Below, piece by piece: positions 35,708-44,359 of a stretch of 64,000 nt of DNA. The position numbers and the translations under genes were made by a program. Where the stretch lies: contig JAEWIX010000042.1 in assembly GCA_023386885.1 (NCBI GenBank), positions 6,929-70,928 of the forward strand, read 5' to 3'. Each line of letters opens with the position of its first letter. The stretch's first letter is position 1. The notes under the pieces are model-generated. The model was not told where the DNA came from and ran no database searches. It saw only the letters and a program-made list of their open reading frames with translations. This DNA is from Pseudomonadota bacterium (GTDB taxonomy: Bacteria; Pseudomonadota; Alphaproteobacteria; Rhizobiales; Xanthobacteraceae).

Positions 35708-37390
35708 TTACGCGGCGCGGATGGTTTCGAGAAAATTGTGCACTTCGGACTGTAATCGGTGGCTTTCCATCGATAGCGATTGCGCGGCCGCCAGTACCTG
35801 CGACGAAGCCGCACCGGCTTCGCCCGCACTGCGGTCGACCTCGGTGATGTTACTGGCGACGTTGCCGCAAAGATCGGCGGCCTGCTGCACGTTGCGGGCA
35901 ATCTCCTGCGTCGCAGCCCCCTGTTCCTCAACAGCTGCGGCGATGGTGGAGGAGATTTCCGACATCAGGTTGATGGTGGTGCTGATCTCGTGGATGGTCG
36001 CCACGGAATCCTGCGTGGCGGCTTGCATCCCCGCGATTTGCGTGCCGATCTCGTCGGTCGCCTTGGCGGTCTGCGATGCCAACGCCTTGACCTCGGAGGC
36101 GACCACGGCAAAGCCGCGTCCGGCCTCGCCCGCGCGGGCGGCCTCGATGGTGGCGTTGAGCGCCAGCAGATTGGTCTGCTCGGCGACCGCGGTGATCAAC
36201 TTGACGACATCACCGATGCGGGCGGCCGCCTGCGACAGTTGCTGAATGCTGGCGTCGGTCTTTTGCGCTTGAACCACCGCGGTTTGCGCCACGCGGCTGG
36301 ATTCCTGCACCTGGCGGCTGATCTCGTTGACCGATGACGTGATCTCCTCGGTGGCGGCGGCGGTGGACTGGATGCTCTCGGAAACTTCGTGCGATGCGTT
36401 GGCGGTGGAGGTGGACAGCCGCCGTGTGGTGTCAGCGGTTCCGGTGAGCGCGGTTGCGGTCGCTTCCATCTCGTTCGAAGCCGACGACAGCGAGCCGATC
36501 ATTTCGCCAACCATGGTTTCGAAACTCCGGGTCACTTTGTCCATGGTTTCGGCGCGACGCAGCTTGGCGTTGGCTTCGCCGGCGGCGGCCTCGTCCGCTT
36601 CCTTCTTGGCAATCAGCGCCGCCTTGAACAGGTGCAGGGTATCGGCGATCTCGCCGATCTCGGTGCGTTCCCCCCGATGCGGAATGTCGACGTCGAGATT
36701 GCCGGCCGTCAGTGCGTGCATAGGCTGGAGCACCGAGCCGATGCCGCGCGAGATATCGCGAACCACAAGGACTGCGGCGACGAGCCCGAGCAGCACCATG
36801 CCGGACAATACGGCAAGCAGCACGCCGAAGGCCGTGGTGTAGGCACCTTCGGCATGCTGGCCGGATACGCTGGCTCCGTTGTCGTTGAGCGCCACGATCT
36901 TGGTCATCACGGCATCCATTTTGCGACCCGCCGGCGTGGCGCGGGTGGCGTTGACGGTGCGCGCCTGAGCGACCTCATGCTTGCGGGCGTGGGCCACGAC
37001 TTCGTCGGCGGCGGTGCGGAAGGTCTTCCATGTTTGCGAGAGTTCCCGATACAGCGCCGCTTCCTCGGGGGAGGTGATGCGCGGGGCGTAGGCCTTGTCG
37101 GCGGTCTCGTAGTCCCTGGCGCGGGCGTCCAGGTTGCGCTGGATATCGGCCATGAAGGCGTCGTCCGGTTCGGTCAGGTAATCGCGCAGCACGGCTCGAT
37201 AGCGCGCCGACTGGACTCGAAGCTCACTGACGAGACGGATATTCGGCAACCAGTTGGTCTTGATGTCCTGGGCCGCGGTGTTGATCGCGCGCATCTCGAT
37301 CACGGCGAAGGTGCCTATCGCGGTGAGTGCGAGCAACAGAACGGCAACCAGGGTGATCAATTTGGCCTTGATGGAGAGTCGCGAAAGCAT
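35708..37390 (-). CDS. Methyl-accepting chemotaxis protein
   Basis: A 560-residue chemoreceptor. There is one transmembrane helix at residues about 10-30, a periplasmic four-helix-bundle ligand domain to about 185, a second transmembrane helix (about 190-210), a HAMP linker (RDISRGIGSVLQPMHALTAG), and a long coiled-coil signalling domain whose hairpin tip is AEQTNLLALNATIEAARAG. No C-terminal CheR/CheB docking pentapeptide is seen. ATG 37390 (MLSRLSIKAKL) after AAGGACGACGAG is preferred over 37462. It controls flagellar or other motility behaviour through CheA/CheW encoded elsewhere; ligand unknown. Confidence 0.92.
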   Translation of the reverse strand: MLSRLSIKAKLITLVAVLLLALTAIGTFAVIEMRAINTAAQDIKTNWLPNIRLVSELRVQSARYRAVLRDYLTEPDDAFMADIQRNLDARARDYETADKAYAPRITSPEEAALYRELSQTWKTFRTAADEVVAHARKHEVAQARTVNATRATPAGRKMDAVMTKIVALNDNGASVSGQHAEGAYTTAFGVLLAVLSGMVLLGLVAAVLVVRDISRGIGSVLQPMHALTAGNLDVDIPHRGERTEIGEIADTLHLFKAALIAKKEADEAAAGEANAKLRRAETMDKVTRSFETMVGEMIGSLSSASNEMEATATALTGTADTTRRLSTSTANASHEVSESIQSTAAATEEITSSVNEISRQVQESSRVAQTAVVQAQKTDASIQQLSQAAARIGDVVKLITAVAEQTNLLALNATIEAARAGEAGRGFAVVASEVKALASQTAKATDEIGTQIAGMQAATQDSVATIHEISTTINLMSEISSTIAAAVEEQGAATQEIARNVQQAADLCGNVASNITEVDRSAGEAGAASSQVLAAAQSLSMESHRLQSEVHNFLETIRAA

Positions 37391-37703
37391 CTCGTCGTCC
37401 TTCGGATGATCGCGAGCGCATTGCCCGCGATGGGCGGCAGGCGCATGGATGTGCGTCGCCAAAACACATGGCGTTAGAACCGGCTTGGCGCTGTTGGGCT
37501 TTTTCCAGTCGGGGAGCCGGTCCCGTTTTCGGGAGCGGGCTCACCATTGGTTGTAAAATATCGCGGTAAAGTCTTGGTAAATGGGTTCCCAACGGCGGCA
37601 AGGCACTGATTGCGCTGGCGTTGCACTCAATTTCCACGCCAGCCCGGCCTTGCGGATTTGCGGCGCTGTGGCACCATTGCCGAGGGGGCGACGGGAGGCC
37701 GCG

Positions 37704-38543
37704 ATGCGCTGGTACGTCTCGATCGGAATACTGCTGGTCATTGGCGCCATGGCAGGTGAGGTGGCCGTCAATGCCACCCCGCAGGCCCCGCCACGTGTCG
37801 CTCAGGCCAAGCCAACCGATGTCACCGTCGATGTCGAACTGGTGCTGGCGGTGGATGTTTCCTATTCGATGGATATCGAGGAATTGACGGTGCAGCGCGA
37901 AGGCTACGCGCAAGCCATCGTCTCAAAGGAATTTCTCGGGGCGCTGAAGGCGGGGCCGACCGGCAAAGTCGCCATCACCTATTTCGAATGGGCAGCCTCG
38001 ACCGATCAGAAACTGATCATTCCGTGGCGCATCATCGATGGGCCGGAATCGGCCGACGCAGTCGCCGCCGAGATCATGAAAACACCGGTGCGTCGTGCGT
38101 CGCGCACCTCGATTTCGGGCGCGATCAATTTTGCGATGCCGTTGTTTGAACAGAACCAGTATCGCGGCATTCGTCGTGTCATCGATATTTCCGGGGACGG
38201 ACCCAACAATAACGGCATCCCGGTGACGGTCGCGCGCGATGCAGCATTGGAGAAGGGCATCGTGATCAACGGTCTGCCGATCATGGTGAAGGCGCCGAGC
38301 TACTCCACGATGGATATCGAGAATCTCGATTATTATTACGAAGACTGCGTCATCGGCGGTCCCGGCTCGTTCGTGGTGCCGATTAAAAATCGCGAAAGGT
38401 TTCGCGAGGCGATCCACACCAAGCTGGTGATGGAGGTGGCGGGCCGCGTACCGGAGCGCCGCGTCGTTCCTGCTGCGACCAAGGAACCGCGGGTCAGTTG
38501 CATGATCGGCGAGAAGATCTGGCAGGACCGGTGGGGGCGATGA
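37704..38543 (+). CDS. DUF1194 von Willebrand factor A-like periplasmic protein
   Basis: A 279-residue protein with a signal peptide (residues about 1-24, AMAGEVAVNA region) and a DUF1194/VWA-type domain. The metal-ion-dependent adhesion motif DVSYSMD lies near residue 53, and YRGIRRVIDISGDGPNNNGIP in the middle matches the second metal-binding loop. DUF1194 proteins of alphaproteobacteria have no known function; the fold suggests binding to a partner protein in the periplasm. GGGAGG precedes ATG 37704, which decides the start. It converges on the winged-helix methyltransferase gene. Confidence 0.82.
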   Translation: MRWYVSIGILLVIGAMAGEVAVNATPQAPPRVAQAKPTDVTVDVELVLAVDVSYSMDIEELTVQREGYAQAIVSKEFLGALKAGPTGKVAITYFEWAASTDQKLIIPWRIIDGPESADAVAAEIMKTPVRRASRTSISGAINFAMPLFEQNQYRGIRRVIDISGDGPNNNGIPVTVARDAALEKGIVINGLPIMVKAPSYSTMDIENLDYYYEDCVIGGPGSFVVPIKNRERFREAIHTKLVMEVAGRVPERRVVPAATKEPRVSCMIGEKIWQDRWGR

Positions 38544-38567
38544 GGTGAAAGGCGGGCGCGCACGTAC

Positions 38568-38602
38568 TTCGGCATGGCTGAAAGGAATCCGGCCATGCCG
38601 AA
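38568..38602. terminator. Bidirectional terminator hairpin between converging genes
   Basis: TTCGGCATGGC (38568-38578) pairs perfectly with GCCATGCCGAA (38592-38602), an 11-bp stem with a 13-base loop. It lies 25 bp after the DUF1194 gene stop and 55 bp after the methyltransferase stop on the other strand, which fits a terminator used from both sides. Confidence 0.6.
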
Positions 38603-38657
38603 AGTGAAATGACGAACCGTTCGCACGTCATTCATCGCTGTAGATGACCGGAGTGCC

Positions 38658-39713
38658 TTATGTCCTGGCCTCCAGCACAAGATTGAAAGGCGTCTCCGCG
38701 GCACGGCGAATACGTGAGAAGCCGCTTTTCCTTGCGACCTCGCTCAATCGTGCTTCGCCGGCTTGGGCGCCCAATGCGAGGCCGACTTCCTGCGCCAGTG
38801 ATGCCGGCGTGCATACCATGGTCGAGGCGGCGTAGAACAAGCGGCCGACGGGATTGAGGTTGTCCTCGAGCTTGTCCTGCGCGAACGGCTCCACCAGCAT
38901 GCAGGTGCCATCCTTGGCCAGCGTCTCCTTGACGTGACGAAGCGCGCCGACCGGGTCGCCCATGTCGTGCAGGCAATCGAAGAAACACACGAGATCGTAG
39001 TCGTTCGCGGGATAGGTTTTGGCGGTGGCGACGGCGAAGTCGACACGCTGGCTGAGGCCCTCATCGGCCGCCGCTGCCTGTGCCGCAGCGATCGATCCCG
39101 GATGCGCGTCAAAACCGAAGAAATGCGAATTCGGATAGGCTTTGGCCATCAGCAACGTCGAGATGCCGTGGCCGCAACCGACATCGGCAACCTTGGCGCC
39201 GCGCCCGAGTTTCGCCACCATGCCATCGAGTGCGGGCAGCCATTCCTGCACCAGATGATGCTTGTAGGTGGTGCGGAAAAAACGCGCCGTGCCGCAGAAC
39301 AGACACTCGGCGCGGTCGTTCCAGCCGACACCCTTGCCGCTCTTGAAGGCGTCCGAAATCTTCGGCTCATCGAGCATGATTGCCGCCATCAAGTCGCCAA
39401 TCGCGCCCATGAACACCGGACTGTCATCGTCGGCGAAAACCATCGTCTGCTCAGGCTGCATCGAGAATTTCTTCGTCGTGGCGTCGTATTCGACGTAGCC
39501 CGATGCGGCCTGCGCCGATAGCCATTCGCGCACATAACGCTCGGTGGTGCCGGTGGCTTGTGCCAGTTCGGCGGGTGTCATCGGTTTCTTCGCCAGCGCC
39601 TTGTAGAGACCGAGCCGATCGCCGGTCCGGATCAAGGCGGTGTTGGCGGCGGCACCGATGTCGCCGACCATCTTTCCCATGAACTCATTCAGTCGATCCA
39701 TATTCACGTCCAT
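38658..39713 (-). CDS. SAM-dependent methyltransferase with winged-helix N-terminus
   Basis: A 351-residue protein. Residues about 20-80 form a winged-helix-like dimerisation domain (PMTPAELAQATGTTERYVREWL), as in O-methyltransferases and Rv2258c-like proteins. Residues about 170-330 hold a class I methyltransferase with motif I AKVADVGCGHGISTLLM, acidic loop FDAHPGS and motif IV DLVCFFDCLHDMGDP. Probable role: methylation of a small molecule; the substrate is not deducible. It is a single gene whose terminator region overlaps that of the DUF1194 gene. Confidence 0.88.
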   Translation of the reverse strand: MDVNMDRLNEFMGKMVGDIGAAANTALIRTGDRLGLYKALAKKPMTPAELAQATGTTERYVREWLSAQAASGYVEYDATTKKFSMQPEQTMVFADDDSPVFMGAIGDLMAAIMLDEPKISDAFKSGKGVGWNDRAECLFCGTARFFRTTYKHHLVQEWLPALDGMVAKLGRGAKVADVGCGHGISTLLMAKAYPNSHFFGFDAHPGSIAAAQAAAADEGLSQRVDFAVATAKTYPANDYDLVCFFDCLHDMGDPVGALRHVKETLAKDGTCMLVEPFAQDKLEDNLNPVGRLFYAASTMVCTPASLAQEVGLALGAQAGEARLSEVARKSGFSRIRRAAETPFNLVLEART

Positions 39714-39778
39714 GAAAGCCTCCTGTGAAGGATTGGGTTCGTTTCGTCTGTATCGAACCTGTCACTCGTCTTTTGAGT

Positions 39779-39828
39779 GAGCATGATCCTTTCCGGAAAC
39801 CAGCTCCCATTTTTCGGGAACCATGCTC
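39779..39828. repeat. REP-like palindromic repeat (type C)
   Basis: An element bounded by GAGCATG (39779-39785) and CATGCTC (39822-39828), with an inner TTCCGGAAAC and a TTTTTCGGGAA stretch. A very similar GAGCATGATC...CATGCTC element is, as I recall, dispersed between genes of Bradyrhizobiaceae. It lies 66 bp upstream of the winged-helix methyltransferase gene start, so its transcription could be affected. Confidence 0.65.
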
Positions 39829-39986
39829 GCGTGACATGCAACACGTGAAGTCAAGCGGCGCCGGCGTCTCCAGCGGCGCAACGATGCGCGGGCGGGAATG
39901 GCCATGGCGTCAAGAGGAGCGATAAATCAGCGCCCATTTGATTGACGGAGTCGCTCGGGCGTAGGTCGTCGCGTCGGGTGGAAGGT

Positions 39987-41228
39987 TCAACGAGGGCGGA
40001 TAAATTTCGCCACCAGTTCGACATGCGGGGTGTGACAGAACTGATCGACGGGCGTGACGACTTCGAGTCTGTAGCCGCCATCGATCAGGATGCGTGCATC
40101 GCGCGCAAAGGTGGTGACATTGCACGACACCGCAACGATCACTGGAGTTTTGCTGGCTGCAAGTTGTTTGCTCTGCGCCTCGGCACCCTGACGTGGCGGA
40201 TCGAACACCGCCGCATCGACGTCGCGCAATTCCTGTGGGACCAGCGGCCGCCGGAACAGATCGCGCGCGGTCGCAGTGACCGGTTTCAATCCGTGCGCCG
40301 ATGCGGTTGCTTTCTGCAGCGATGCAATCGCACCGTCGTCGCTGTCGAAGGCGCTCACACGCGCTTTCGCGGCCAGCCGTAGCGCAAAGGGGCCGATGCC
40401 GCAGAACAAGTCGACGATGCGCTTCGCCTTGCCGCAGTGAGTTGTCACCAGCGCCGCCAGCGTTTCCTCGCCGGCAACCGTCGCTTGCAGAAACGAACCT
40501 GGCGGCAGCGGCACTGTTGCCGTGCCCATCGTCACGACCGGCGGCGTTCGCATCAGCACCAGTTCGCCATGACGCGTCAACCGCGCCAGCTTGTATTGTT
40601 CGGCGACGAGCGACAACGCCGTGACGATCTTGGGTGGCAGGGGCCCCGAGCCGCGCACATCGACGTCGAGTCCGTTGTCGGTGGCGGTGATCTGGATATC
40701 GAGCGGCTTCGCCACGGGCTTCAGCAGCGCGGCGATAGCGCGGGCGGCGTCAAGTGCACCGCCGAGCGCAGGATCGAGAATCGGGCATGCGTCGATAGGG
40801 ACGACCGCGTGGCTATTCGGTGCGGTGAAGCCGACCGGGAAGCTGCCATCGGCCGCGCGGCGCGCGTGCAGCGTGACGCGACGGCGTCCCGCGCCGTGAG
40901 CGTCGATCAGGTCGGCCACGTCAACGTCGATGCCGGCGCGCGCCAGCGTGTCGACGACAAGCCGCCGTTTCCATGCGCGATAGGCATTTGGCTGCCAATG
41001 CTGGATCGCGCAGCCACCGCAGGCGCCAAAATGGGTGCAGAACGGATCGATCCGCTGTGCGCTGGGCGTCCGGACGGCAACCAGTTGCATCCGATCCGAT
41101 GCCGCCAATGGCGTGGCGTCCACGGTCTCTCCGGGCAACGTATATGAGACATAACGCGTAGCGCCGTTGACGCGCGCGACGCCATCGCCCCGTTGGCCAA
41201 CGTGATCGATGACGAGCGTTTCAACCAC
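39987..41228 (-). CDS. 23S rRNA (uracil) C5-methyltransferase-like protein (RlmD/TrmA family)
   Basis: A 413-residue RNA methyltransferase with an N-terminal TRAM-like part and an iron-sulfur cluster motif (CTHFGACGGCAIQHW, residues about 64-78). The C-terminal half is a SAM domain with VDLFCGIGPFALRLA (about residue 263), the substrate-binding DPPRQGA, and the catalytic cysteine in AVSCNVTTFARDA (about residue 373). It methylates uridine C5 in rRNA or tRNA; which site is not decided by sequence alone. It begins 8 bp before the tlyA stop, so they are one operon. Confidence 0.9.
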   Translation of the reverse strand: MVETLVIDHVGQRGDGVARVNGATRYVSYTLPGETVDATPLAASDRMQLVAVRTPSAQRIDPFCTHFGACGGCAIQHWQPNAYRAWKRRLVVDTLARAGIDVDVADLIDAHGAGRRRVTLHARRAADGSFPVGFTAPNSHAVVPIDACPILDPALGGALDAARAIAALLKPVAKPLDIQITATDNGLDVDVRGSGPLPPKIVTALSLVAEQYKLARLTRHGELVLMRTPPVVTMGTATVPLPPGSFLQATVAGEETLAALVTTHCGKAKRIVDLFCGIGPFALRLAAKARVSAFDSDDGAIASLQKATASAHGLKPVTATARDLFRRPLVPQELRDVDAAVFDPPRQGAEAQSKQLAASKTPVIVAVSCNVTTFARDARILIDGGYRLEVVTPVDQFCHTPHVELVAKFIRPR

Positions 41229-41955
41229 GACGTGCGCCGAGGAAAAATTCTTGATTGCCGTCGCCGCCGGCGATGCTGGACGGAAACACCTGAATGTTCG
41301 TGCATCCCTGCGCGGCGGCGAAAGCTGCGATGTCGTCGCACACGGCCTTATGAATGGCGGCGTCGCGTACGATGCCTTTCTTGATCGCCGCGCGCGGCGC
41401 CTCGAACTGCGGCTTGATCAGCGCCAGCAGACTCATCGGCGCGGCAGCGAGTTGCAGCGCCACCGGCAGGATCAGCTTCAGCGAGATGAAACTGGCGTCG
41501 ATCACCACCACGTCCGGGCGTTGCGGCAGCCGCTTGCCGTCGTAATTACGGATATCGGTCTGTTCCATCGAGACGATGCGCGGGTGGCCGCGCAGGCTGT
41601 CGTGCAACTGATTGGTGCCGACGTCGACGGCGAACACCAGTGCCGCGCCTTCGCTCAGAAGTACTTCGGTGAAGCCGCCGGTGGAGGCGCCGACGTCGAG
41701 GCAGACATGGTTCTCGATCTCGAGGGGGTATTGCGCGAGCGCGCCGGCGAGCTTGACGCCGCCGCGCGATACCCACGGATGCGCGGGTTCGGCTTCGATG
41801 ACGGCGCTATCCGCAAGCACCTCGGAGGGCTTGGCGACGACCTTGCCGTCGGCAGTCACGAGGCCATGGGTGATCGCGTCCTGCGCCCGCGCGCGGCTTT
41901 CGAACAGGCCGCGTTCGACCAGCAGCACGTCGGCGCGTTTGCGTGTCTGTGTCAT
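41221..41955 (-). CDS. tlyA: TlyA family rRNA methyltransferase/putative haemolysin
   Basis: A 244-residue protein with an S4 RNA-binding domain (residues 1-65, RADVLLVERGLFESRARAQ) and an FtsJ-like 2'-O-methyltransferase domain (CLDVGASTGGFTEVLL near residue 87, VVIDASFISL near 145, LIKPQFE near 178). The Lys-Asp-Lys-Glu catalytic set appears present. TlyA proteins methylate cytidines in 16S and/or 23S rRNA. It lies downstream of dxs, separated by a terminator, and overlaps the RNA-methyltransferase gene by 8 bp. Confidence 0.92.
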   Translation of the reverse strand: MTQTRKRADVLLVERGLFESRARAQDAITHGLVTADGKVVAKPSEVLADSAVIEAEPAHPWVSRGGVKLAGALAQYPLEIENHVCLDVGASTGGFTEVLLSEGAALVFAVDVGTNQLHDSLRGHPRIVSMEQTDIRNYDGKRLPQRPDVVVIDASFISLKLILPVALQLAAAPMSLLALIKPQFEAPRAAIKKGIVRDAAIHKAVCDDIAAFAAAQGCTNIQVFPSSIAGGDGNQEFFLGARRG

Positions 41956-41990
41956 GTCGCGAACAGTCTATCGCGGTTCCGCAGCAAACG

Positions 41991-42026
41991 AAAAACCCGC
42001 TCCCGGTGCGCCGGAAGCGGGGTTTT
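41991..42026 (-). terminator. Rho-independent terminator of dxs
   Basis: On the minus strand GAAAACCCCGCTTCCGG pairs with CCGGGAGCGGGTTTTT around a 4-base loop, ending in five T residues. It lies 22 bp after the dxs stop at 42048 and before tlyA, so dxs and tlyA are largely separate transcription units even though they run the same way. Confidence 0.85.
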
Positions 42027-42047
42027 CGATGCCGTCCGGCTCGATGC

Positions 42048-43979
42048 TTACGCGCCGGCGAGTTTGATGGTTCCGGCCTTGTCCTTGCCGATGGTCTCGA
42101 ACACCTTGGCGACGATGCCTTTAGCGTCGAGGCCGGCATAGGCATACATCGCCGCCGGCGTGTTGTGGTCGATGAATTCGTCCGGCAACACCATTGACCG
42201 GAAGCGCAGCATGCCGCTGTCGAGCATCCCGTGCTCGGCCAGCGTCTGCATCACATGCGAGCCGAAGCCGCCGACCGAGCCTTCCTCGACGGTGAGCAGG
42301 ATTTCGTGCTCGCGCGCCAGCTTCAGCACCAGTTCGACGTCGAGCGGCTTCATGAAGCGCGCATCTGCAACGGTGGTGGACAGGCCATGCGCGGCGAGTT
42401 CGTCGGCGGCCTTCTCGCAATCCGCGAGACGGGTGCCGAACGACAACAGCGCTACCTTGTTGCCCTGCCGGACAACGCGACCCTTGCCAATCTCGAGGGG
42501 AATGCCGACTTCCGGCATTTCGACGCCGCGGCCTTCGCCGCGCGGATAGCGCAGTGCGCTCGGGCGATCGTTGATAGCAACCTGCGTTGCGACCATGTGC
42601 ACCATCTCGGCCTCGTCGGCCGCCGCCATGATGACGAAGTTCGGCAGGCAGCCGAGATAGGCATTGTCGAACGAACCGGCATGGGTCGCGCCGTCGGCGC
42701 CGACCAAGCCGGCGCGATCGATGGCGAAGCGCACCGGCAGGTTCTGAATGGCGACGTCGTGCACCACCTGGTCGTAACCGCGTTGCAGGAAGGTGGAATA
42801 GATGGCGCAGAACGGCTTGTAGCCTTCGGTGGCGAGGCCGGCGGCGAACGTTACCGCGTGCTGCTCGGCGATGCCGACGTCGAAGGTGCGTTTCGGGAAC
42901 GCCTTGTTGAAGATGTCGACGCCGGTGCCGGACGGCATTGCCGCGGTGATGGCGACGATCTTGTCGTCCTTCTCGGCTTCCTTGACCAGCGACTGGCCGA
43001 ACACGTTCTGATAGGCGGGCGCGTTCGGTTTCGCCTTCGATTGCGCGCCGGTGGCGACGTCGAACTTGACCACGGCATGATACTTATCCGCCGCCGCTTC
43101 CGCCGGGCCGTAGCCCTTGCCCTTTTGGGTGACGACATGGACCAGGATCGGGCCGTCCTCCATGTCGCGGACGTTCTTCAGCACCGGCAGCAGGTGATCG
43201 AGATTGTGACCGTCGATCGGGCCGACGTAGTAGAAGCCCAGTTCCTCGAACAGTGTGCCGCTGTTGGTCATGAAGCCGCGCGAATATTCCTCGACGCGCT
43301 CGGCGCGATCGGCGATCATTTTCGGCAGGTGCTTGCCGAGCTGCTTGGCGGCCTCGCGGATGGTGCGATAGGTCTTGCCGGAATAGAGCCGCGACAAGTA
43401 GTTCGACATCGCGCCGACCGGCGGCGCGATCGACATGTCGTTGTCGTTGAGGATGACGATCAGCCGCGAGTTCATCGCGCCCGCATTGTTCATCGCCTCA
43501 TAGGCCATGCCCGCCGACATCGCGCCGTCGCCGATCACCGCGATGACATTGTTCTTGCCGCCGGAGAGATCGCGCGCCACCGCCATGCCGAGACCTGCGG
43601 AGATCGACGTCGAGGAATGCGCCGCGCCGAATGGATCGTAATCGCTCTCTGAACGCTTGGTGAAGCCGGACAGACCGCCGGCGGTGCGCAGCGTGCGGAT
43701 GCGGTCGCGCCGGCCGGTGAGGATCTTGTGCGGATAGGCCTGATGGCCAACATCCCAGATCAGCCGGTCACGCGGCGTGTCGAAGACATAATGGATCGCG
43801 GTGGTCAGTTCGACCACGCCGAGGCCCGCGCCGAAATGGCCGCCGGTGACGGACACGGCATCGATGGTTTCCTGCCGCAACTCGTCGGCAACCTGGCGGA
43901 CCTGTTCCACCTTGAGCTTGCGCAAATCGTCGGGAGTGCGGATCGTGTCAAGGAGCGGTGTCTTACTGAAGCTGGTCAC
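42048..43979 (-). CDS. dxs: 1-deoxy-D-xylulose-5-phosphate synthase
   Basis: A 643-residue thiamine-diphosphate enzyme that condenses pyruvate and glyceraldehyde-3-phosphate, the entry step of the MEP isoprenoid pathway. The substrate-handling His is in GGHFG (residue 48). The diphosphate motif GDGAMSAGMAYEAMNNAG starts at residue 150, followed by the C-terminal transketolase parts with FAIDRAGLVGADGATHAG. The initiating codon is GTG at 43979. It leads to hopanoids, carotenoids and quinones. A perfect CRP-type palindrome lies 144 bp upstream, so control by cAMP is possible. Confidence 0.97.
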   Translation of the reverse strand: MTSFSKTPLLDTIRTPDDLRKLKVEQVRQVADELRQETIDAVSVTGGHFGAGLGVVELTTAIHYVFDTPRDRLIWDVGHQAYPHKILTGRRDRIRTLRTAGGLSGFTKRSESDYDPFGAAHSSTSISAGLGMAVARDLSGGKNNVIAVIGDGAMSAGMAYEAMNNAGAMNSRLIVILNDNDMSIAPPVGAMSNYLSRLYSGKTYRTIREAAKQLGKHLPKMIADRAERVEEYSRGFMTNSGTLFEELGFYYVGPIDGHNLDHLLPVLKNVRDMEDGPILVHVVTQKGKGYGPAEAAADKYHAVVKFDVATGAQSKAKPNAPAYQNVFGQSLVKEAEKDDKIVAITAAMPSGTGVDIFNKAFPKRTFDVGIAEQHAVTFAAGLATEGYKPFCAIYSTFLQRGYDQVVHDVAIQNLPVRFAIDRAGLVGADGATHAGSFDNAYLGCLPNFVIMAAADEAEMVHMVATQVAINDRPSALRYPRGEGRGVEMPEVGIPLEIGKGRVVRQGNKVALLSFGTRLADCEKAADELAAHGLSTTVADARFMKPLDVELVLKLAREHEILLTVEEGSVGGFGSHVMQTLAEHGMLDSGMLRFRSMVLPDEFIDHNTPAAMYAYAGLDAKGIVAKVFETIGKDKAGTIKLAGA

Positions 43980-44122
43980 GGCAGAGTTCCAATTTGCATG
44001 TCAGGCTGGCGACAAGGATGAATATGGGTGCTGCGCAACCCTTGCGCATCCGACACCCTGCATCCTGAAGCCCCTGAACAGGGAAAACGGTTTCGAGCCT
44101 ATCGCGCGCTGCTTCCGTGAAT

Positions 44123-44138
44123 TGTGATGTAGATCACA
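44123..44138. promoter_or_regulatory. Perfect CRP-type site TGTGA-N6-TCACA
   Basis: TGTGATGTAGATCACA is an exact match to the E. coli CRP consensus half sites (TGTGA and TCACA with six bases between). It lies 144 bp upstream of the dxs start on the minus strand and is the only such perfect site I noticed. The binding protein would be a Crp-family regulator, for example the one at 742 or another elsewhere. Confidence 0.65.
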
Positions 44139-44300
44139 TCCGCGGCGCGGTCTGATTTTCGGCATTTACACAAGCATTTTCAGTCTCTTAGCCGATAATT
44201 CAGGCACCCGAGACGAACCTGCAAATGTATAGTGTTTCCAATCTTATACCAAGCCTCCTCCCCAAAGCCAACTTTCGGCGTAGCTATTGGTCAGGTCGCA

Positions 44301-44323
44301 AGGCGCATTGGTTCAATGCGCCT
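44301..44323 (-). terminator. Hairpin after the alpha/beta hydrolase gene
   Basis: AGGCGCATTG (44301-44310) and CAATGCGCCT (44314-44323) are a perfect 10-bp stem with a 3-base loop, 36 bp past the minus-strand stop at 44360. There is no T-run, so a rho-independent terminator is only probable. Confidence 0.5.
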
Positions 44324-44359
44324 AAACTTAACGACCGGGAGGGGGCCGAGGTTCCCCTT

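Larger units (their letters stand above)
43980..44359. other. Intergenic region upstream of dxs (380 bp)
   Basis: No gene is supported here. It contains the dxs promoter, the CRP-type palindrome at 44123-44138 and the hairpin at 44301-44323 that follows the alpha/beta hydrolase gene on the other side. Between these I see nothing else of note. Confidence 0.5.
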
